Source: Drosophila persimilis
Taxonomy: Eukaryota; Arthropoda; Insecta; Diptera; Drosophilidae
DNA: 64,000 nucleotides
Assembly: GCF_003286085.1 (NCBI RefSeq)
Contig: NW_020825289.1
Location: forward strand, 20,300,001-20,364,000
Reading direction: 5' to 3'
This document shows, piece after piece, positions 12,590-23,756 of this stretch. The stretch's first letter is position 1; every line of letters begins with the position of its first letter. The position numbers were made by a program, and so were the translations under genes. Below the pieces are notes generated by a model. The model was not told where the DNA came from. It was given only the letters and a program-made list of their open reading frames with translations, and did not search any database.

Positions 12590-14509
12590 ATGGCTTCGGA
12601 GAATGAATCTGACGTCGAGCTGGAGGAGAACTACTACACATTTCTGAATTTGCCCCGAAATGTAAGTGCATCGTCACTCGCACGTCACAGTCTTATCAAT
12701 TTGTTTTTAGGCCACCACAGAGCAGATTAATACAGCTTACAGGAAGCAGAGCCGCATTTACCACCCGGACAAGCACCACAATGAGGACAGCAAGAAGCAG
12801 GCGGAGATTATGTTCAACCGCACCAAGCGCGCGTACGAGGTGCTGTCTGATCCCCACCAGAGGGCCATATACGACTCGGTGGGCGTACAGGGCCTGAGAA
12901 CCGAGGGCTGGGAGATTGTCCACCGGACCAAGACGCCGACAGAGATCAGGGAAGAGTACGAACGCCTTGCGCAAGCTGCTGATGAACGTCGCCTGCAACA
13001 GCGAACTAATCCGCGGGGGAACATCACCATTAACGTGAATGCAACGGAAATATTCGCGCCCTACGATGAAACGGAAATGCCCCGCGTTGAGATAGGGTCA
13101 ATGAGCATTGCACAGTCCATCGAGGCCCCTTTGACGCGCAAGGACATGATCATTATGAGCGGCAACCTGTACTCCTCCAACGGGAATGGCAGTGGCGGGT
13201 TTGTGGTAGCTGGACGTCGACTCCTGAACAAGGGCTGGCTGGAGGTCTGTGCTGGAGCGGGAAACGGCTTCCTAGTGGGTCTCAAGGGTAAGTAATCAGT
13301 TTACCAAAGCCCAGCCCAGCCTGCAATATATCTAAAGTATGTGCTGTCAGGTGGACGCACACTTTCCCCTAAGGTGACGCTCAACGGCGGGACCAACATG
13401 AGTTTCCGGGAACACGGCGTGATACCCGCCCTGTTCTCCACGCTCGCTGTGCAGCTGGACAAGCACACAGTGGGCAGCCTGACGTTGAACGCGGGCCCCC
13501 AGTCGTCCATGTCCACACAAATCGACCACAGCAAGGACGAGTACGCGCTGAGCTCATCCTTTGTAATTGGTTCGCCGCACATCTACTTTGGTCTCTCCTA
13601 CACGCGCAAGATGATAGAAAATGAGATGAAGCTGAAGCTGGCCGTGAAGTAAGTAGCTCTCACATCCGCAGATCGGGTTGATTAACACGAAATCCTTATT
13701 GCAGGGTCGGAACATTTGGCTTCATGGGCGAATATGGACTGGAGAAGAAGATTTCCAAGTACAGTTCTGTGACAGCAGCTGTCTCGATTGGTGTGCCTTC
13801 TGGAGTTATCCTTAAATTTAAGTGAGTACAATATAGTGTCCTGCATTTTGGACTATAATACATTGATGGCTTCGCTTGATTTTTGCTTTTAGGATACTAC
13901 GATCGAATCAGTCTTATGTGTTTCCTATCCACCTGAGCGATGAGATAGTGCCCGCCGCTGTGTTTTATGCCTCTGTGACCCCCGTAATTGCGTGGTTCTT
14001 GATTAAGAAGACCATTATGGACCCAATGGATGCCGAGCGCAAGAGCGTCGAAGTGGAGCGGACAAAACGGCAGAACGAGCAGCGCCTGTTGGCCAAGCGG
14101 CAGGAGGCCAGTGCTGCCGTCCATCTTATGCAGAGTACCTACCATCGCATCATGACCGAGGAGCTGCAGAAGACGGGCCTGGTCGTCACAAGAGCCGTAT
14201 ATGGCTGCACAACGGAGAACAGCAGCACCCAGTTCAAGCCCGAGCTGTCGCTTGATGTCACTATACCAATTCAGTGTCTGGTCAGGGACAGTACCTTGCA
14301 GCTATACGATTCCTCAAAGGTTTGTTCAGAACCTGATGAAATATTGAATATAACTGATGTTATTCGTGTACTTACAGAGCGATCTTCCCGGCTTCTATGA
14401 CCCCAGCATCGGGGACAATAAGATCCTACGCATAGAGTATACATACCAAAACCAGTTCAGGGTGGTCAACATAAAGGACAACGAGGCAATCCGACTGCCA
14501 TTGCCATGA
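12590..14509 (+). CDS. CG8531: DNAJC11-like mitochondrial J-protein
   Basis: Exons: 12590-12661, 12711-13287, 13351-13648, 13705-13821, 13893-14319, 14378-14509; 540 aa, close to human DNAJC11 (559). An N-terminal J domain (about residues 12-82) carries the HPD tripeptide needed to stimulate Hsp70 ATPase. The middle is beta-rich with repeated glycines, and a coiled, charged segment after a hydrophobic stretch (VFYASVTPVIAWFL) leads into the C-terminal DUF3395 region. DNAJC11 associates with the MICOS/SAM bridge of mitochondria and is needed for cristae. The upstream neighbour encodes the mitochondrial Hsp70, a natural partner class, although DNAJC11 is mostly placed at the outer/intermembrane side. 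Confidence 0.92.
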
Positions 14510-14715
14510 TAGTGGTCTGGTCTGTGTGCTTCATACTGTATTTAGTATAAATCATCAGTTGTGTTTGTAACTTGTTTTTTAATCTTAATAGGAAAGACCC
14601 ATTCCAAGAGATGGGGCAAAAAGAACGGTTAAGACAGCTTTATAATATTGCCCATTTACAATACCCATTTGCATTGTAAACTCACTGTTTTTAAGGATAC
14701 TTTTGAGATCCGCGA

Positions 14716-14721
14716 AATAAA
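14716..14721 (+). terminator. poly(A) signal AATAAA of CG8531
   Basis: Canonical AATAAA 207 nt after the stop codon, immediately before the next promoter region. Confidence 0.6.
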
Positions 14722-14767
14722 CAACGAAATTTGTTCAAATTGGAATTCCATTCCTCCTAACGAACAC

Positions 14768-14775
14768 TATCGATA
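14768..14775. promoter_or_regulatory. DRE-like site TATCGATA upstream of beta4GalNAcTA
   Basis: Exact TATCGATA about 200 nt before the start codon, in a cluster with two half-sites. Probably a DREF-type housekeeping promoter element. Confidence 0.55.
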
Positions 14776-14971
14776 GTTGATTGCCACAGCATCTTCGCGT
14801 GCACTCGATAGCGCGAACGCCGTCGATAGTCCGGCAACCCTTAACCTTTTAGCGAAAACATCAGCTGCTGGGGAAAATTTGTTTTGTTAACAATAAAAAC
14901 GACCGTTTGCGCTGAAAATGCCACTGCGGAGAGGAAGCAAGTTAATCACGGAATGATGCAATGCATGGACC

Positions 14972-16426
14972 ATGATCCTATTTACAAAGGCGAATCTCAT
15001 CCGCTTCCTGGCCGGCGCAATATGCTTGTTGCTGGTGCTGAATTTTGTGGGCTTCCGCTCTGACGGAGCTAGCGGTACGTCCCTGAGCAAACTAAGGTGA
15101 GTGTGAGCAAGCGGTGAGCGGAGTAAGCCAATTAGCACTTTCATTTGCTGGCTATATCAATTACAGCATACGGCGCGTGCACAAATATGCGCATATACAT
15201 AGGAACGCCAGCAGTGGGGGCATCCGGCTGCCTGCTGCGCCCCTGGCCCTATCGAAGGAGCGAGAGCTGCACAACGCTCAGAACTCCACCTCAACGACTG
15301 TGATTGCGATTGCAAACTTTACTTCCATTCCACAAGACTTATCGCACCCCTTTGCGAACTTCAACAGCACAAACATGAGCACACACAAGCCCCTGCCAAT
15401 GAAACCAACCATGTCCGCCCTCCATGCCAATTGCACTGATCCTGATCCCCGAGATGGTATGATATATTCTCAGTCTGGTCTGTCTTGTGCAATGGCAGGT
15501 TAATGGTTAAAGAAATGCTTTTCTAGGTGGACCCGTCACGCCCAACACAACGCTGGAATCTCTAGATGTTATTGAGGCCGAGCTGGGCCCTTTGCTGCGC
15601 CCTGGCGGAGCTTTCCAGCCCGACAATTGCAACCCACAACACCATGTGGCCATTGTTGTGCCCTTCCGCGACCGCTACGCCCATCTCTCCGTCTTCCTCC
15701 GCAACATACACCCGTTCCTAATGAAGCAGCGCATCGCCTATCGCATATTCATTGTTGAGCAAACCAACGGGAAGCCCTTCAATCGCGCGGCTATGATGAA
15801 TATCGGTTACTTGGAGGCCTTAAAGCTTTATCAGTGGGATTGTTTTATATTTCACGATGTCGATCTACTGCCTTTGGACGATCGTAATCTCTACAATTGT
15901 CCACGTCAGCCGCGGCACATGTCGGTTGCGATTGACACGCTTAATTTCAAGTAAGGAACCCATTGCTAATCTCCTGATCTTTCCTGCATAACTCGCTTTT
16001 GTGCCAGGTTGCCTTACCGAACAATATTTGGCGGAGTCTCTGCCATGACGCGTGAGCACTTCCAGGCCGTGAATGGCTTCTCCAACTCGTTCTTCGGCTG
16101 GGGCGGCGAGGACGATGATATGTCCAACAGATTGAAGCATGCGAATCTATTCATATCAAGGTACCCCGTGAACATTGCGCGCTACAAGATGCTGAAGCAT
16201 CAAAAGGAGAAGGCCAATCCCAAGCGGTGAGTGAAGAAGTGTCCAAATTTAGAAAAATTATAATTCCTTGTAAAACCTCTGCAGCTATGAGAATATACAA
16301 AATGGCATGAACAAGATTGAAATGGATGGCATCAACTCAATCAAGTATGGCATCTACAGCATCAAGGAGTTCCCGACCTTCACGTGGTATTTAGCAGAGC
16401 TAAGGAACTCCGAGCGCAAGAGTTAG
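14972..16426 (+). CDS. beta4GalNAcTA: beta-1,4-N-acetylgalactosaminyltransferase (GT7 family)
   Basis: Exons: 14972-15096, 15167-15456, 15527-15950, 16008-16226, 16285-16426; 399 aa. A type II Golgi enzyme: short cytosolic tail, membrane anchor at about residues 11-27 (LAGAICLLLVLNFVG), an Asn/Thr/Ser-rich stem, then the GT7 catalytic domain. Catalytic motifs: VVPFRDRY, the metal-binding DVD in FHDVDLLP, and the acceptor-site motif GWGGEDDDM. Transfers GalNAc in beta-1,4 linkage to GlcNAc on glycolipids (LacdiNAc core), as known for the fly enzyme; paralog A rather than B is assigned from gene neighbours. The ATG chosen gives an immediate signal anchor; earlier ATGs nearby are out of frame or stop at once. 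Confidence 0.93.
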
Positions 16427-16997
16427 CCTAAATGGGGAGACCGAGACCCCAACTCAAAAAGACAGCGTAACCAACCTTACGTGACCTTTCAAAACGATCT
16501 ATTATTGTGCATGTACAAAGGACAACATTACTTTCTCGAATAGTAGAATCTCTCTCTCTCTCTTTTACTAGAGAAGCCCCCAAAAAGGAAAGTTTATGCC
16601 GAAACGATGAAGACATTAGACATTAGCGCACATATTGTGTGTATGGTAGGTAGTACATAGTATCTCCACTCAATATACTCACAGAACTCTATGTAGTATA
16701 CTTTTAATCCATAATTTAGCTCCAATTCGAAAATCCAACCACAGTCACAGAATGTAGCGATAATCGCCCCCTCCTCCCTTAAATACTCAAAGTGCTCAAG
16801 AATACTTATAGACTTTTTTGTTAATTTTTGTTTTGTTTTGTGTTTTTTGTTAAGTTTGTTTTTTCTATGGCTCTTCTATGGTATTTTATTCTATTCTCTT
16901 CAAAAGGCACCTACACCAATTCCTAAAAGGTGAAAATGTAGATATTACTTTTGTGATATGCAAATTGTTAATCGAGATCAGAAACGATTTATACCAA

Positions 16998-17003
16998 AAT
17001 AAA
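16998..17003 (+). terminator. possible poly(A) signal of beta4GalNAcTA
   Basis: AATAAA 572 nt after the stop; other AT-rich signals nearby could serve. Confidence 0.4.
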
Positions 17004-17118
17004 CTTATAAAAACTTTTACTATACCAAAAAAACAAATGCAAATGGTTTCGCTGCCCATTCCATTCCCCAACCCATCCATAAAACAGAGAGTTCATTGAT
17101 TCGTTTGTTAGATATCGT

Positions 17119-17124
17119 TTTATT
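17119..17124 (-). terminator. possible poly(A) signal of the LD/CaaX gene
   Basis: TTTATT on the plus strand reads AATAAA on the minus strand, 543 nt past the TAG stop. Confidence 0.4.
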
Positions 17125-17666
17125 ATTATGGTTACTACGTGTATTAGAGATAGTATTTATGGCTCTGTAACGACTGGGTTACCTTTTAAGTCGGAGTTAC
17201 GTTTATTAGGTATACGATTAGTAGGTATTCAAGTGGCGCTTGGGGCACATTTATTAGTTATCGTATGCGACATAAAAATTCAGTTAAAACAATTTCGACT
17301 TTGGGTTTTCCACTGGTAAATGCTTGAGCAATAGTTGAACAATTTCGAGCAATCTATAACAGATATAACAATATGACAATCCTCAGATGCCGTAATACAA
17401 ATTAAAGTATATACATAGACAATAACATAATGTGGGTAGACGACAGACATACATATAAGATTTGGCCAACAACTGACGAGTACAACATGTAGAGCCAGAG
17501 CCACCAATGGATAAGCAAACCCAATAGAAGTTAGACAGCAGAGAGCATAAACAGTCACAAATTCGACGCGGGGCAGGATTTAGCGTTAGACTTATTAACG
17601 GCAATATTAAAAACCTATATACAAGTACGACTTCCAGTTGCTGGAGAGCCAGCCCCAGCTCCTCCT

Positions 17667-19912
17667 CTACATGATGGAGCAGGGCATCGCACAGCAGAGG
17701 GGCAGGCACAAAGGCACCACAGCGCCGCCGGACTTGGTTTTCGTCTTTGACTTGGACCCGGACTCGTACTCGTACATTCCCGAGCCCTTGGCCCAGCGAC
17801 CCTACAAAGAAGAGCACACATTTGTAAGCCTTTGGCTTCAGTAGAGCGACGGGACTCAAATACTTACACCAGATGCAGAACCGGCATGCATCTCCTCCCG
17901 CTTCATGACAATGGTATCGTGTCCGGGAGGATAGTAGACCTCCTTGCCGAGCTTGTTAACGGACGGCACATGCTGCTGGTTGGGCGAGGCCACGGATGTC
18001 TCGATTTCCCTCTTGCGCACGGGCGTCTCCAGGTCTCCGCGATCCACATGATCAGTCTGCAAAGGAGAGAGGAAAAGAGATAAACAATCAGGTAAGCAGA
18101 GGTCCGATAAGATAGATATATTCCAGTCTACTTACAGTGCCAAACGACTGCATCAGATCGTCCACACGCTGGGGTGGATTGCCATTGCCCACCGGATACT
18201 CCACTCCGTCCACAGGGAAGGGCGAAGGAGAGCCATAGTCCGGACCGCCACCAGGACCACGACGATTGTTCGTGTTCGTTGTGGAAGAGTACTTGTAGGT
18301 GTAGCTCGTGTTCGGCGGATATCCATTACCGGTCTGTGGCTGCGGATAGGCCGTGCTGGGCGGCAGCTGCTTCAACGGAGCAGACTGCGGCAGTCCCGGC
18401 TCATAAGGACCGCCATTTGGCGCACCGTGGATCGTGTTGACCGTATTGGAGGTCTCCGTTTCTTTGTAGTAGTAGCGGTTGACGCCACCTGGCCCAGACG
18501 TATGCAGCGGTGGGCTGTGTGGACCCTGAGCGTAGTTGGGGCTATGTGCCGGACTGTGGGGGGGATAGCGCTGCTGAGGCGGCAGCTCGTTGATCGTGTT
18601 CACGTTGTCCGTCTTGTGGATGTTGTATACCACAGTACGGCTATTGTTGCCCGGCAGTGTGCCTACCGGACCCGTTCCGAGCGGCAGCTGTCGCGGCTGG
18701 GGACTCACTCCGCGAGTGGTGGTCTCCTTGTGCTCGCGAATCTCGTACGACTGGTTGGTCAGTAGCGGCCGGTCGGGCTTGTTCAGCGTGGAGTAGCTCT
18801 CCGTGTTGTATACCACCGTCTGGGGCACCTGCGATGGCTGCGGATGTGGATGTGGATGAGGCTGCGGCAACAACTGGCTGAAGTTCTGGCTGGAGTTGTG
18901 GCTCTCGTGGAGCTTGTAACTGCTGCTCAGGGTGTTCGTGTTGCTGTTGTTGAGTGTGTGACTGCGGTTTATGGTGCTGGTTGCGCTACCCGGACCAGCT
19001 GGTATCTCATACGTGTACGTACGCACGGTGGTCGTCACCTTTGTGCCAGGGGCCGGCAAAATGCCATCGCTCAGGGCGATGTCCTGCAGCTCCTTGTCGA
19101 TGGTAGTGCCACTAGTCAGGGTCTGTGTGATGCCGGAGCTCGGCAGCACCTCCACATTGTTGTTGATCGTCCGGTTGCTCTCGTAGATCTTCGACTTGCT
19201 CTCGTATTGACCGCCACTTATGGGTGAATGGGCTGGTAAAGGCGACAAAAAGTTATTGTAAGAATATACGCCTCACTTTATTCCCTATTTGCTTCGAAAG
19301 ACTTACACAGCGTGTACGGCTTCTCCTTGGTCTGGTAATCGTCCCGCTTCAGGCTCGAGTACTTGGCCGTCGACTGCAGAGTGCTGTAGTCGGTGGGATT
19401 GAAGGTCTCCACATCATCGATGTAGGGCTGCTGGCCTGACCCGCCCTGACCCGAGTGTTTCGTGGTCTTCACCACACGCGTTGTCCTAGTGACCGTCCCG
19501 GCGGGATCAGTGCGTTCCCTGGAATGTAGAGACATGCTTTAGCAGAGTAGCAACGGTAGACATAGGATATCTCCAAGGGAAAACTCACAGCGTTCTATAG
19601 GAAGTGCCATTGGTGGGCAGTAGGTCGCGATCTCTGTTGGTGATCTGGCGTTCCTGCTTCAAGTCCTCCAGCAAAGCGTCCAACTGATCTATATTCTGAT
19701 CGGGGGACTTGCCCTGATAGGACATATTATTGTCGCCAGAGCTTGAGTATTGATATGAGGACTTTTTGTACGCATAATTCTTGTCGTTCTGTGGAGGAAA
19801 CGTAGATGAATAGGAATGCGAAAGTATGGATTGTATTTACCTTTCCGTTCCATTTTGCGGGCGTGTCCCTCAACGAGGATGAATAATTTTCCGAACTGCT
19901 CGAGTACTGCAT
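17667..19912 (-). CDS. Ser/Thr/Pro-rich protein with LD motif and C-terminal CaaX box
   Basis: Exons in transcript order: 19841-19912, 19589-19788, 19307-19518, 18136-19232, 17868-18056, 17667-17801; 634 aa. I do not recognise a named gene. Residues 59-68 read QLDALLEDLK, a near-perfect leucine-aspartate (LD) motif of the paxillin type, which binds focal-adhesion partners such as FAK and vinculin. The middle (residues about 160-525) is low-complexity: Ser, Thr, Asn, Gly, Pro and Tyr, with repeated TTVRTYTYE-like and YNTESYSTLNKP-like tracts, probably disordered. The last 15 residues are hydrophobic and Cys-rich (C622, C626, C627) and end CSIM, a farnesylation-type CaaX box with likely palmitoylation sites. 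This suggests a membrane-anchored adaptor near adhesion or junction sites; the function is inferred. No zinc finger, kinase or SH domain is present. A 5' UTR splice acceptor at 19931-19933 shows a non-coding exon farther upstream. Confidence 0.82.
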
Positions 19913-22900
19913 TTCCAATTAGTGTTTTTGCTGAAACGAAAGCCAATTCAATCCATTCATAAATTATTCAAATTCTACGTGTGAGTAACCGAGAGAAAGA
20001 GGCGCCGTGGGTGTCTGACAGACACGTAGTACACGTAAGCACGGATCTCGGTTCCCGCATGGCAGGCAGGTTGATTCAAGGCAGTTCTCGTGAATTTCAA
20101 ACATTTCTGAATCTGTTTACTCGGGCAACCGCCTACGCCTACCCGCCTACACCCATAGTATGCCCGCACCGAAATGGCGGCACTCGGCATTCCTCCAAAG
20201 TGAGAACTTTTCGCGCATTAATGGAGGCTTAAGTCATCTCATCTGAAGTGGGCATCACTTGAGCACACACAAAGCATGTGGGGTAGATCAAAGAATCACA
20301 GCAGTTAAGTGGCAGATAATACGAATCTGAAATCCCATTATAAATGCCACAAAATGTACCATTTTTGCAATATTCTTAGGCTTCAGAGAGAACAAGGGAA
20401 CTTTTCCCAATGCTCTCTCTAAAACAGTGATCGGCACGCACATATTCACATGTCTTGGAGTCGTTTGTGTGCGTAGACAGCAGGCAAAACGGAATATTGT
20501 ATTGGGGCCAACAACTGTTATACACGTGTACGTGAGGGGCAGCGCAGCAGCAGCGCACTTTCCTATGCACATAAGATAGGGCCTTGCCGATCGCTGATCT
20601 AAAAGAGCCCAATTTAAAATTGTATTCGTGCTTAAAATAGGTTGCATTTCAGCCAAATTATGACTTATGACAGTAGCTACCTGCTACAAAAAGGTAATAC
20701 CATTGGCCAGGGTATCAACGAAACGGCATTGGATTCGATTCCCGAAATGCCACACAAAAGCACACGCATACATTCACACATTCAAAGGCCAAAAAGTCAC
20801 AGAAATTCAATGTCAAACTGGTTTTCACTTTCAGCGTGTCCTTTACACTCCTTTTACGTATGACTGGGACAGAAAACGAGGCATACATATGCACATAAAG
20901 TATGTATAACCTTATACATGTACACATGTACATACATATATCCTAAAGATTCGTTTTGCGTTTTAGCGATAACCTTGAGAAGAGAGATTCACTTAATGAG
21001 AGATACAGATACAGTGGGAGAGCGAATGAGCGTGATGCAAAAAAATTCGTCAATCACACACAAGAATGATGACCGGCGATGATGTCATATATGTACTAGT
21101 CCCAGAGGCTGCACTGCACCACTCGACAGACAGCCCTGACAACCACTGCACTGGGGACGGGGACCTGCCTTCTGCCTGTCACATAAGCAGTCCAATCAAA
21201 ACGAAGCTAAATAAATCACGTTATCACGGGGATCCAGCACTGAGGAAACGCTCGCCATATGGTCAAGAGTAGAGAGCTAATAGAGACACAAAAAAATCAC
21301 TCGCATAAGCAAAATATCATGCATAAAATATCATACAATAATATGAATAAAAGGCCAAATTTAATTGATGCCGCCGTCACCGCCTCCGCCCCACCTACCA
21401 GTGATCATAGCACGTTTTTAGCAGAGCTCTGGGTCTCAGTTTGGTGTGTGTTATGGCGACAACAGCTAAAACCGTACGGAGCACGGAGAACTGCGAGGAG
21501 CGGAGAAGAGAGGAGAGTAGAGTAGAGTGGAGGTTTTTGCATACAGACGCACACATGGGTCAAAAATGATCTCATGTATTCGAAACGAGAAGCTCTGTGG
21601 AAACATGTTGCTGCCTGTCTCTCTGGGCATGGGCATGGGGGAGTAGGCGGGGCGCTACGAGATCGGGATCGAGATCGCGAAACGCCATAGAGCTTCTGTC
21701 CAATCGCCAATAGATGGGGTGGAGGGGGAATACGTAAGGGGGGCGATTTACGGCGCAAACATAAAATAAACAAATCGCAAGCGAGTGAACAACAAGTTTG
21801 AGATCGGGGGAATAAAAAGCGAAGGTGTTGTTCTTGTCGTTCCGAAATTACCGAAAATCAAATTGAAACGTAGGCGAGAAGTGTATACATAATACATACA
21901 TACATACATTTGTATGTACTATTTTCTATATGGAGCATGTTCTGTCCGTGACTGATCATCATGCTGGTGACGCTTCTCCCCGACACCCACGCATCTTACA
22001 GTTCAAAAAGATCAGGCGCCGTTTGAACTTGGCTAATATAGATGTTTTGTTTCTATAGACCATTCGAAGGAAATTCAGAGGCAGATCTGACCAAGCATCA
22101 CCGCCAAAAGTACAATGCCAGGCAACGTATTCGTCGTCGTCGCCTTTCGGACTTTTGCTGAGCAATTTTTGTACGGCTTCGAGTATATGAAAACAAATAA
22201 TTCTATAAATAGTTCACTGCCACTGTGCTTTTTGGCTTTTCGCCTTTCAATTTGAATACTGCGCCGTCCGTGCTTGAACATTGTACGGGTCTGGTGTTCT
22301 GTTCTTGAGTGCCCACCGTACATGAATCATCTGGCGTGTGTAGTGTATCTCTAGAGTCTAGAGATACATAGCTGGCCGCCGTCTGGCTGGCAGAATGTGA
22401 GGATGCGGATATACAATAGAGTGCGTTTTTTCTTTCAACGAACGCAATTGAAATTTCACTTTGCTGCCAAACACGAGAGTCGGTCGCCCGTTCGAGTACT
22501 TCCTCATACAAAACACCATACAACAATAGATACAAACATCCATCCATCCATCTATGTATGTTTGTGTCTGTGCGCATAGCGGATAAAAAGTAACGACGAC
22601 GACACGTAGGGAAAACTCGTTTGCACCGAGAGTATGTGCGTGTTGGTTTGTTCTCCTCCTCCACCCCACTGTCACCAGTGTGTGGCTGGGCTGTCTCTTT
22701 TGAAGCTCGTCTGCCAGTTCAATAGACCACAATATGAAGCCCACTCAACGTACACATCCACACTTCCATCGAAAAAATAGCACACACAAACACAAAACAC
22801 AAGCAGTGAATACATTCACTCGCACTCACTGTGCAATTTTCCAAAACTCCAAAAAACGGTACGATTGATGTTGTGTACAGTTCGGCGGAAAAAAGAAAAC

Positions 22901-23098
22901 TGCTGCGATGCGCGGCGCGTTTGTCTTGGGAAATTCGCCTTCGCGTAAGAGAGAGAAACACTGAATGTGGATCTGCTTCGATCGTTCCAAGCACAAAACA
23001 ACTTAACGGCAACGGAATTGCTTCTGCGCGCGTCTCTTGGCTCTCAATTGACTTGGCGGCCGCCGGAGCTTTGGTGTCTCGATAACGTGAATGGTCGA

Positions 23099-23106
23099 TA
23101 TCGATA
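23099..23106. promoter_or_regulatory. DRE-like site TATCGATA, possible distal promoter
   Basis: Exact TATCGATA within a longer run of ATCGAT words in locally GC-rich sequence, 3.2 kb upstream of the LD/CaaX start codon. Could mark its transcription start; inference only. Confidence 0.4.
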
Positions 23107-23623
23107 TCGGACTCCTTGGTATTGGATTGTGTCCAAAACAAGCTTTCGATTTCGCACTTGCCACCACCGATCCCCATACGATTCGATTGAAGCAGAGAGA
23201 CGGAGACGAACCTGTTGCTGGTTGGTTGGCTGGGGCTCCAAGAGCATCGCATCCATTGCTCTTGCCTCTCAGTTCCAAAGCTCGCCGAAAAAGCTTTCAG
23301 CTCGGACGGCGACGGCGTCTAATGCTAATCGTATAAAAGATAGAAAATAATACTTGTTTTGTGCCACGAAACATGTATACTCTTTTGTGGCATGCTCGCT
23401 CTTGGCATGACATTTGACCTTCTAAACTAAAGCAAACACAAATTACTCTTATCTGCTGCACTCAGAAAACGTACATATGCATGTTCGCGCCAAAATTCTA
23501 GCGAGACCGCCCAAATGCGCGTGGCGACGGCGTCGGCGTCGGCTTTTATATCCCTATCTTACATTTATAGCGAATAAACCAGGTTTTTCTTTGCTGCATT
23601 TACTCGATACGATTATCAAGTAT

Positions 23624-23629
23624 TTTATT
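23624..23629 (-). terminator. poly(A) signal of SelD
   Basis: TTTATT (AATAAA on the minus strand) 128 nt after the SelD stop. Confidence 0.55.
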
Positions 23630-23756
23630 TTATACAGTCGTATTTCGGTATGCGAAGTCCATTAAATCTGTAAGCTTTTCCATAAAAACAAAGACCCTTA
23701 CAACTGAGGGGCAGCTACGTTAAGATACCATACATATACAAGTAAAAAGTAAACAT

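Larger units (their letters stand above)
14510..14971 (+). other. intergenic region with beta4GalNAcTA promoter
   Basis: Short 3' UTR of CG8531 with AATAAA at 14716, then a promoter-like stretch with TATCGATA at 14768 and two more CGATAG words near 14805-14830. No open frame of note. Confidence 0.55.
16427..17666. other. convergent 3' UTRs, beta4GalNAcTA and LD/CaaX gene
   Basis: 1.24 kb of AT-rich sequence between two convergent stop codons. Holds a (TC)n run near 16550, AATAAA at 16998 for the plus gene and TTTATT at 17119 for the minus gene. Small open frames lack domains. Confidence 0.5.
19913..23756. other. upstream region of the LD/CaaX gene, up to SelD 3' end
   Basis: About 3.8 kb. 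Bases 19913-19930 are 5' UTR after a splice acceptor on the minus strand. The rest is probably a 5' UTR intron and distal promoter: TATCGATA at 23099 in CG-rich sequence is the best promoter candidate. Open frames of up to 177 codons at 22.2-23.3 kb overlap on both strands, lack domains and are not called. The SelD 3' UTR occupies roughly 23.6-23.756 kb. ATAC/ATGT simple repeats occur near 20.9 and 21.9 kb. Confidence 0.45.

Noticed and set aside
18427..19227. Plus-strand open frames over the LD/CaaX gene
   Set aside because: Antisense shadows caused by the biased codon use of the minus-strand exon.
22200..23350. Cluster of 80-177-codon open frames on both strands
   Set aside because: They overlap each other, have no recognisable domain, and lack consistent codon bias; more likely non-coding promoter/UTR DNA.
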